Made by a program: the position numbers and the translations under genes. A stretch of DNA of 64,000 nucleotides from Pseudomonas sp. StFLB209 (GTDB taxonomy: Bacteria > Pseudomonadota > Gammaproteobacteria > Pseudomonadales > Pseudomonadaceae). Below are positions 58,002 to 64,000 of the stretch, in pieces (position 1 is the first letter of the stretch; each line of letters starts with the position of its first letter). Below the pieces are notes generated by a model that was given only the letters and a program-made list of their open reading frames with translations, was not told where the DNA came from and made no database searches. Where the stretch lies: positions 2,492,001-2,556,000 of the forward strand of contig NZ_AP014637.1 in NCBI RefSeq assembly GCF_000829415.1, in the 5' to 3' direction.

Positions 58002-58841
58002 ATGAATTATCGTCACGCCTTCCATGCCGGCAACCATGCCGACGTCTTGAAACACATTGTTCTCACCCGGCTGATTGCGCTGATGTCGCGCAAGGAGCAG
58101 CCGTTCGCCTACATCGACACCCATGCCGGGATCGGTCTGTATGACCTGCAGGGCGATGAAGCGACCCGCACCGGTGAGTGGGTCGCAGGCATCGGCCGCT
58201 TGTGGGAGGCCACTGACCTGCCTGCGGCCGCGGCCGGTTATATGGATGTATTGCGGCACATGAACCGCAAGACCGGCGAACTGCGCTACTACCCAGGCTC
58301 CCCTGAGCTGGCCCGGCGCCTGAGCCGTGAGCAGGACCGCGTATTGCTTAATGAAAAGCACCCCGATGACGGTGCGCTGCTTAAAGACAACATGAAGTTC
58401 GACCGCCGCGTGGCGGTGCATCTGGGCGAAGGCTGGCACGTGCCGCGTGCGTTGCTGCCGGTGCAGGAAAAGCGCGCGGTGATGCTGATCGACCCGCCGT
58501 TCGAGCAACTCGATGAACTCAAACGCTGCAGCGTAGCGCTCAAGGAGGCCATCGGGCGCATGCGCCAGACCGTTGCGACCATCTGGTACCCGATCAAGGA
58601 CCCGCGCCAGCTCAAGCGTTTTTATCAGGACCTGGCTGAAACCGGCGCGCCCAAGCTGCTGCGCGTGGAACTCTACGTCCACCCCCTGGAAACCCAGGCC
58701 AGCCTCAACGGCTCCGGGCTGGCCATCGCCAACCCGCCGTGGGGGCTTGAAGAAGAGCTGCGCGAGTTGCTGCCCTACCTGGCCGAAAAGCTGGGCCAGA
58801 CCCAGGGCGGCTGGAAAATGGATTGGTTGATCGCGGAGTAG
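58002..58841 (+). CDS. rlmJ: 23S rRNA (adenine-2030-N6)-methyltransferase RlmJ
   Basis: A 279-residue methyltransferase. MNYRHAFHAGNHADVLKH is the RlmJ family start, IDTHAGIGLYDL is in the cofactor-binding region, and IDPPFEQ is the catalytic N6-adenine (D/N)PP(Y/F) motif. It methylates A2030 of 23S rRNA late in 50S assembly. The ATG at 58002 follows CAGGAGCTGC. It is convergent with msrA, 47 bases apart. Confidence 0.95.
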   Translation: MNYRHAFHAGNHADVLKHIVLTRLIALMSRKEQPFAYIDTHAGIGLYDLQGDEATRTGEWVAGIGRLWEATDLPAAAAGYMDVLRHMNRKTGELRYYPGSPELARRLSREQDRVLLNEKHPDDGALLKDNMKFDRRVAVHLGEGWHVPRALLPVQEKRAVMLIDPPFEQLDELKRCSVALKEAIGRMRQTVATIWYPIKDPRQLKRFYQDLAETGAPKLLRVELYVHPLETQASLNGSGLAIANPPWGLEEELRELLPYLAEKLGQTQGGWKMDWLIAE

Positions 58842-58888
58842 GACCGGCCGGGCGACGCCAAGGCGACGGGCGATCTCCTGCTGCAAGC

Positions 58889-59536
58889 TTAGGCTGGCAG
58901 GCACACCCCGGTGCCGCCAATCCCGCAATAGCCTTGCGGGTTCTTCGCCAGGTACTGCTGGTGGTAGCCTTCGGCGAAGTACAGGGTCGGCGCCTCGGCG
59001 ATTTCGGTGGTGATTTCACCCAGGCCAGCCTTGGTCAGCTCGGTCTGGTAACGCGCTTTGCTGTCCAGGGCCTGCTGCAGTTGTTCGGGTTTGGTGCAGT
59101 AGATGACCGAGCGGTACTGGGTGCCAATGTCATTGCCCTGACGCATGCCTTGGGTCGGGTTATGCAGTTCCCAGAACATCTTCAGCAGGGCCTCATAGCT
59201 GACCTTCGCCGGCTCATAGACGACCAGGACGATTTCGGTATGCCCGGTCAGGCCTGAGCAGACTTCTTCGTAAGTCGGGTTGGGGGTGAAGCCGCCGGCG
59301 TAACCCACCACGGTGCTGACCACTCCCGGGGTCTGCCAGAAGCGCCGCTCTGCGCCCCAGAAACAGCCCAGGCCAAAGATCGCGAACTCGACCTCTTCGA
59401 AGAACGGGCCGAGCAGCGGCGTATCATGGACGAAATGCTTCTCGGGGAGCTGGATATGGCTATCGCGGCCCGGCAGGGCTTGTTCGGCGGTAGGCAAGAC
59501 GTTCTTGTTTACCAGGATTTCCGAGCGCAGGGTCAT
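58889..59536 (-). CDS. msrA: Peptide-methionine (S)-S-oxide reductase MsrA
   Basis: A 215-residue MsrA. The catalytic [10 protein letters not shown] is at about residues 57-66, and recycling cysteines lie in the C-terminal [14 protein letters not shown]. It reduces methionine-S-sulfoxide in damaged proteins using thioredoxin. I chose the ATG at 59536 ([11 protein letters not shown]), consistent with family length. Next to dipA and aceF, as in P. aeruginosa. Confidence 0.96.
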   Translation of the reverse strand: MTLRSEILVNKNVLPTAEQALPGRDSHIQLPEKHFVHDTPLLGPFFEEVEFAIFGLGCFWGAERRFWQTPGVVSTVVGYAGGFTPNPTYEEVCSGLTGHTEIVLVVYEPAKVSYEALLKMFWELHNPTQGMRQGNDIGTQYRSVIYCTKPEQLQQALDSKARYQTELTKAGLGEITTEIAEAPTLYFAEGYHQQYLAKNPQGYCGIGGTGVCLPA

Positions 59537-59646
59537 GAGCAAGTCCTCTGAATAGGCAGGCTGGCGCACGTAAACAGCGGCTGCGCCATACACTGTAAAA
59601 AACGGACATACAGTTTGCCCCAGAGGTCTGGGACAGGGAAGGGGCC

Positions 59647-62292
59647 TCAGAGCAGCGGCTTGTGCGGGTAACGGTGCAGCCGTTCGATCAGATCGTCGCC
59701 GCAAATCGGCTTGTCGAACAGGTAACCCTGGCCGATGTCGCAACGATGACGGCGCAGGAACGCCAGTTGGGCTGCGGTTTCGATACCTTCGGCAACCACT
59801 TTGAGCTTGAGGTTGTGAGCCATGGCGATTACCGCTGAAGTGATCTCCATGTCGCCTTCATCATCCGGAATATCGCGGATGAAGCTGCGGTCGATCTTGA
59901 GCACGTCAATGGGGAATTTCTTGAGGTAGCTCAGCGACGAATAACCGGTACCGAAGTCGTCCATGGCCAGTGACAGGCCCAGGCGCTTGAGCATGTCCAG
60001 TTGCTGTCGGGTGTCTTCGGTGGCTTCGAGCAGCAGACCTTCGGTGAGTTCAAGTTCCAGCAGCGACGGGTCGAGTGCCTCTTCCTTGAGGATATTGGCA
60101 ATCGAGGACACCAGCTCGGGATCGGAGAACTGTTTGGGAGAGACGTTGATCGCCACTTGCAGCGGGCCGAAGCCGGCGGCCGTCAGGGCTTTGCTCATCC
60201 GGCATGACTCGCGCACCACCCATTTGCCGATCGGAATGATCAGGCCGGTCTCTTCGGCGACACTGATGAACTGATCCGGGCGGATCATGCCCTTTTCCGG
60301 GTGGTTCCAGCGCAGCAGGGCCTCCAGGCCGGTGAGGCGGCCGGTCAGCAGACACAATTTGGGCTGGTAGAACACTTCCAGCTCGCTCTGGCTCAAGGCC
60401 CGGCGCAGGTTGTTCTCGACGAACAGCTTGTAGCTGGCTTCGGCATTCAGGGCTTCGGTAAACACCTGGACCTGATGTTTGCCATTGGCCTTGGCTTTGT
60501 GCAGCGCCAGCCCGGCATTACGCATCAGGGTCTGCGGATCACGACCGTGGAGCGGCGCACAGGCCAGGCCCACAGAGCCGGTAACGCTGATCAACTGATT
60601 GTCGACGAACAACGGCTTGTCGAGGGTCATCAACACTTGGTGAGCGATGCTTTGTCCGGCCTCCGGGCCGGTCTGGTCGAGCAGTACGGCAAATTCGTTA
60701 CTGGCAAAGCGGGCCAGTACATCGACTGGGCTCAGGGTATTGCGCAGGCGTCGGGCCAGGCTGATCAACAGTTTGTCACCGGTCTGGTGGCCAAGGCTGT
60801 CGTTGATGCGCTTGAAGTTGTCGATGTCTACCAGCAGCAGGCTCATCGGCGTGTCGCTGTCACGGGCGAAGCGCTCGTCCAGATGACGAATGAACGCCGG
60901 GCGATTGCCCAGGCTGGTCAGGTTGTCGGTGTAGGCCAGGCGCTCGATGCGCTGCTGGGCCAGCTTGCTCTGGGTGATGTCTTCGTAGATGCCGATGTAA
61001 TGGGTCAGCTCGCGATTGTCGCCGTATACCTTGGAAATTGACAACTGCCCCCAGTAGGGCTCCAGATTTTTGCGCCGGCTTTTGAACTCACCTTGCCAGC
61101 TATTGTTGTTGGCCAGGCTTGAGTGGGCATCGAACAGGCTGCCGAGGTTTTCCAGAGCAGGAAGCTCGGCGAGCTTGTGACCATGGACTTCTTCGGCGGC
61201 GTATTGAGTGATGGCGGTAAAGCTGGGGTTGACGTATTCCACTACGCCGTCGCAGTTGACCAGCAGAAAAGCATTGGCGCTCTGTTCCACCGCTCTCTGG
61301 AACAGATGCAGGGCGCTGGTGGCGGTACGTCGGTTGTGGTTGTTGATGACCAGCGCAAACTGGTCAGCCAGTTCGCCGGCAAAGGCCACCTCATCCGTAA
61401 GCCACTGACGCGTTGCACCGGTCTGCTCCAGGCACAGTACGCCGACCAGTTGCCCGTCCAGGCGGATGCTGGCATCGAGCAGGGCGCGCACATCACGTGG
61501 CTCAAGGCTGCTGGCCAGCTCCAGCGTGCGCGGGTCTTCGCGGGTGTTGCTGGCATCGATGGCGCGACTGTTGAGCAGCGCCTCGTGGTAGGCCGGTGAG
61601 TTGCTGATATCGATGGGCGATGGCTGGCGGTGCTCGCCGCTCTCGCGCACGTATTCAGTGACGGGCACCAGCGTCTGGCCTTCCAGATTCCAGATACTGG
61701 CACCGGCGACATCGTAGATCTCGCAGGCCGTCTGGGTAATCAGTTGCGCCGCTTCCTGCACCGAATTACCCGAGTAACGATGACGGGCCAGCCGCAGGAT
61801 CAGTTCCTGCTGGGCGCGTGCGCGCTGCAGTTGGGCAAACGGGCTGAGCGGATTGACATGCCTGCCTGCCGGATCGCTGTCATCAGCGTTGAATGCAGGC
61901 CCGTCGATGACCACAAAATAGCCGCGCAACAGTTGGCGGTTGTGCTGTTTGAATGCCTCGCCCATCTCCAGTAGCCCCAGCGGGCCATTGACCGTGTGCA
62001 AGGTGTAGCGGATCAGATAATGCGATGCCCGGGTCAGTTGCTGCTGCAGATCATCGTGCAGCCGATAACGTGCCTCCGGCTCCATCAGGCTGGCGAAAGG
62101 AGAACTGATCAGTGAGCACAGCTCCACTGCTGGCATGCCGAATGCTTGTTCACAGTTCGGATCAAGATATAGCAGCGCCCAACTGGCTTCATTCAGCCGT
62201 TCGAAACGCAGCATGCCCAGGCGCGAAGGCACCGGCAATTGCGTCACTACCTCGGCTGCCGTTCTGGCGGCAGCATCGGGCTGGCTTTTCAT
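59647..62292 (-). CDS. dipA: c-di-GMP phosphodiesterase DipA (PAS-GAF-PAS-GGDEF-EAL)
   Basis: An 881-residue cytoplasmic protein from the ATG at 62292 (MKSQPD); an in-frame ATG at 62376 would add 28 residues. A PAS-like region is followed by a GAF domain (about 175-325), a PAS domain (about 330-450), a GGDEF domain with the degenerate motif ASNEF at 530-534, and an EAL domain with intact EAL at 657-659, [13 protein letters not shown] and EGIET. The altered GGDEF cannot cyclise GTP, while the EAL part should hydrolyse c-di-GMP. Both the ASNEF signature and the msrA-dipA-aceF order match P. aeruginosa DipA, a promoter of biofilm dispersal. Confidence 0.9.
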   Translation of the reverse strand: MKSQPDAAARTAAEVVTQLPVPSRLGMLRFERLNEASWALLYLDPNCEQAFGMPAVELCSLISSPFASLMEPEARYRLHDDLQQQLTRASHYLIRYTLHTVNGPLGLLEMGEAFKQHNRQLLRGYFVVIDGPAFNADDSDPAGRHVNPLSPFAQLQRARAQQELILRLARHRYSGNSVQEAAQLITQTACEIYDVAGASIWNLEGQTLVPVTEYVRESGEHRQPSPIDISNSPAYHEALLNSRAIDASNTREDPRTLELASSLEPRDVRALLDASIRLDGQLVGVLCLEQTGATRQWLTDEVAFAGELADQFALVINNHNRRTATSALHLFQRAVEQSANAFLLVNCDGVVEYVNPSFTAITQYAAEEVHGHKLAELPALENLGSLFDAHSSLANNNSWQGEFKSRRKNLEPYWGQLSISKVYGDNRELTHYIGIYEDITQSKLAQQRIERLAYTDNLTSLGNRPAFIRHLDERFARDSDTPMSLLLVDIDNFKRINDSLGHQTGDKLLISLARRLRNTLSPVDVLARFASNEFAVLLDQTGPEAGQSIAHQVLMTLDKPLFVDNQLISVTGSVGLACAPLHGRDPQTLMRNAGLALHKAKANGKHQVQVFTEALNAEASYKLFVENNLRRALSQSELEVFYQPKLCLLTGRLTGLEALLRWNHPEKGMIRPDQFISVAEETGLIIPIGKWVVRESCRMSKALTAAGFGPLQVAINVSPKQFSDPELVSSIANILKEEALDPSLLELELTEGLLLEATEDTRQQLDMLKRLGLSLAMDDFGTGYSSLSYLKKFPIDVLKIDRSFIRDIPDDEGDMEITSAVIAMAHNLKLKVVAEGIETAAQLAFLRRHRCDIGQGYLFDKPICGDDLIERLHRYPHKPLL

Positions 62293-62621
62293 GAACAAAC
62301 TCGCTTTCCGAATTCTGGTCGCGCGGGCATTGGCCCTGATAACTTTCGCGCCCGGCAAGGTTGCATGATGCAGCACTGCCTTACAAGAGAGCGCGGTGGC
62401 TTAGTGCTATAAAAGTATCAGAGTAATGTGTCCACTGTTCAATCCATTCGGACCGGTCGCCGCGTACAGGGTTTCATGTAACGACAGGGTATCGGCCATG
62501 TATCGCAGAACTGCTGTCTGAAGTTGTGACACAGGACAAAAAAGCCCCGCTTGCGCGGGGCTTTTGGTGCGGCAGCCAGATGTTCGGCAGTCGGCCCCGC
62601 GCAAACGGGGCCGCTGATGCC
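62293..62621. promoter_or_regulatory. Intergenic region between aceF and dipA
   Basis: About 330 bases holding the dipA promoter (AT-rich stretch near 62395-62430) and the aceF terminator at 62538-62565. No gene is seen. Confidence 0.55.
62538..62565. terminator. Intrinsic terminator downstream of aceF
   Basis: AAAA-GCCCCGC-TTGC-GCGGGGC-TTTT: a perfect 7-base GC stem extended by A/T pairs, with T runs on both strands. It ends the minus-strand aceE-aceF transcript. Confidence 0.92.
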
Positions 62622-64000
62622 TTACAGCAGGATGGTGCGGATGTCGGCCAGCAGTTCGCTCAGACGCTTGGTAAAGCGTGCCGCGGCGGCGCCGTTGATG
62701 ACACGGTGGTCATACGACAGCGACAGTGGCAGCATCAGGCGCGGCTGGAATGCCTTGCCGTCCCAGACCGGCTGCATGGATGCCTTGGAGACACCCAGGA
62801 TCGCCACTTCCGGTGCATTGACGATCGGCGTGAAGCCGGTGCCGCCAATGTGACCGAGGCTGGAGATGGTGAAGCAGGCGCCCTGCATGTCGTTGGCGGT
62901 CAGCTTCTTGTTGCGGGCTTTTTCGGCCAGCGCAGCCGCTTCGGCCGCCAGTTGCAGCAGGTTCTTCTGGTCGACGTCGCGGATCACCGGGACCAGCAGG
63001 CCATCCGGGGTGTCCACGGCAAAGCCGATGTGCACGTACTTCTTGCGGATCACCGCTTTGCCGCTTGGTGCCAGCGATGCGTTGAAGTCCGGCAGTTCCT
63101 TGAGCAGGTGCGCGATGGACTTGAGCAGCAGTGGCAGCACAGTCAGCTTGACGCCAGCCTTTTCCGCCACGGCTTTCTGCGCCACGCGGAAAGCTTCCAG
63201 GTCGGTGATGTCGGCCTGGTCGAACTGAGTCACGTGCGGGATGTTCAGCCAGCTGCGGTGCAGACCGGACGCGCCCAGTTGCATCAGGCGGGTCATCGGC
63301 ACTTCTTCGATTTCACCGAAGCGGCTGAAGTCGACTTCCGGAATCGGCTGGATACCGGCACCGCCAGTGGCGCCGCCTGCGGGTGCTTCCTTGGCCTTTT
63401 GCAGCTGGGCCTTGACGTAGACCTGCACGTCTTCTTTCAGTACACGACCGTGCGGGCCGGTCGCGGTCACTGCGCTCAGCTCGACGCCGAACTCACGGGC
63501 CAGTTGACGAACGGCAGGGCCGGCATGGACCTTGGCGCCATCTTTGGCTGGGGCAGCGGCCGGAGTGGCAGCCGGAGCCGGTGCGGCTTCAGCTTTTGCT
63601 GCGGCAGGTGCGGCGGCCGGAGCCGATGCAGCAGGCGCCGGAGCGGCAGCAGCAGGGGCAGCAGGGGCAGCAGCAGCCGGAGCGCTACCTGCGATTTTCA
63701 GGCGCAGGATCAGATCGCCAGTACCGACTTCCTGTTCCAGCTTGACTTCAACACTCTCGACCACGCCAGCGGCAGGCGATGGAATTTCCATGCTCGCCTT
63801 GTCGGATTCGAGGGTGATCAGCGACTGGTCGGCTTCGATGCTGTCGCCTGGCTTGACCAGCAGTTCGATGATCTTGGCCTTGCCCGACGAACCGATGTCC
63901 GGTACGTGGATGTCCTGCACGCTGGCCGCAGCGGCAGGTGCCGGTGCAGCCGCCGGCGCTTCAGCAGCCGGAGCAGGGGCCGCAGCGGCTGGCGCGGCAG
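62622..64000 (-). CDS. aceF: Dihydrolipoyllysine-residue acetyltransferase, pyruvate dehydrogenase E2 (partial, 5' end outside window)
   Basis: The frame is open through the right window edge; about 458 codons are seen, with the start outside. From the right: an Ala/Pro-rich linker, a lipoyl domain (VQDIHVPDIG to about 80 residues on, with the lipoylated lysine in ESDKASME), a second Ala/Pro-rich linker, a peripheral-subunit-binding domain (AGPAVRQLAREFGVEL) and the catalytic acetyltransferase domain. The active-site motif is SYDHRVINGA, with Asn in place of the more usual Asp, as in Azotobacter E2. It forms the core of the pyruvate dehydrogenase complex. Further lipoyl domains are expected upstream. 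Confidence 0.97.
   Translation of the reverse strand, partial: AAPAAAAPAPAAEAPAAAPAPAAAASVQDIHVPDIGSSGKAKIIELLVKPGDSIEADQSLITLESDKASMEIPSPAAGVVESVEVKLEQEVGTGDLILRLKIAGSAPAAAAPAAPAAAAPAPAASAPAAAPAAAKAEAAPAPAATPAAAPAKDGAKVHAGPAVRQLAREFGVELSAVTATGPHGRVLKEDVQVYVKAQLQKAKEAPAGGATGGAGIQPIPEVDFSRFGEIEEVPMTRLMQLGASGLHRSWLNIPHVTQFDQADITDLEAFRVAQKAVAEKAGVKLTVLPLLLKSIAHLLKELPDFNASLAPSGKAVIRKKYVHIGFAVDTPDGLLVPVIRDVDQKNLLQLAAEAAALAEKARNKKLTANDMQGACFTISSLGHIGGTGFTPIVNAPEVAILGVSKASMQPVWDGKAFQPRLMLPLSLSYDHRVINGAAAARFTKRLSELLADIRTILL

Noticed and set aside
62622..64000. Ala/Pro-rich repetitive DNA at the right edge as a tandem repeat locus
   Set aside because: It encodes the flexible linkers between lipoyl domains of AceF, so the repetition is explained by the protein.

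Overview
The window is a chromosomal stretch of a Pseudomonas, most likely from the fluorescens/putida group. It is GC-rich. It carries gene neighbourhoods I recognise from this genus: gbdR-sdaB-choXWV-betI, dipA-aceF, selO, mscK-nhaP2 and putA-putP. Its intergenic spaces are studded with Pseudomonas REP-type palindromes (core GTAGGAGCGGCTTTAGCCGC). I see no rRNA, tRNA or CRISPR array. About 49 protein genes are supported, two of which run off the window edges.

Layout. 1-4 kb (minus): one end of an aryl polyene (APE) type lipid pigment cluster, with a chain-length factor, an acyltransferase, two acyl carrier proteins, a COG4648 membrane protein and an AMP-ligase that reads through into a hotdog dehydratase domain. 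4.5-7.5 kb: a ParA-type ATPase, an orphan PAAR protein and selO. 7.6-18.2 kb: a divergent GntR regulator and a 5-oxoproline (pyroglutamate) type operon: NRAMP-like transporter, PxpA, DUF1445 protein, PxpB-PxpC fusion and a biotin carboxylase/biotin carrier protein. An OprD-family porin and a Cache chemoreceptor follow. 18.3-23.6 kb: mscK and nhaP2.

23.7-35.1 kb is the accessory region. Two IS200/IS605-type elements, each carrying tnpB, bracket an 875-residue toxin-like protein with an R-S-E ADP-ribosyltransferase end, then putA and putP. The first TnpB lacks the usual RuvC-II glutamate. The second element keeps canonical TnpB residues, but its tnpA is reduced to an in-frame deletion remnant. 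The two elements share end hairpins and a TCAA right terminus. Each should produce an omegaRNA whose guide is the sequence next to its right end.

35-50 kb: a PL7 alginate lyase, a receiver-PAS-GGDEF-(degenerate EAL) protein, a YgjP-like metalloprotease, a small winged helix protein, ElaA-type acetyltransferase, a periplasmic solute-binding protein, a MITE-like repeat, yccS, a YhiN-type flavoprotein, dbpA, and a TldD/TldE/MdtD operon. 50-57.5 kb: choline catabolism and uptake control (betI, choV, choW, choX, sdaB, gbdR), but no betB, betA or betT. 57.5-64 kb: a small hypothetical gene, rlmJ, msrA, the phosphodiesterase gene dipA and the 3' part of aceF.

The most interesting parts are: (1) the operon pairing a biotin carboxylase with the PxpB/PxpC (AHS1/AHS2) domains that also build urea carboxylase, which could be a split biotin-dependent carboxylase; (2) the ADP-ribosyltransferase toxin without an adjacent immunity gene; (3) the solo TnpB with an altered catalytic site.
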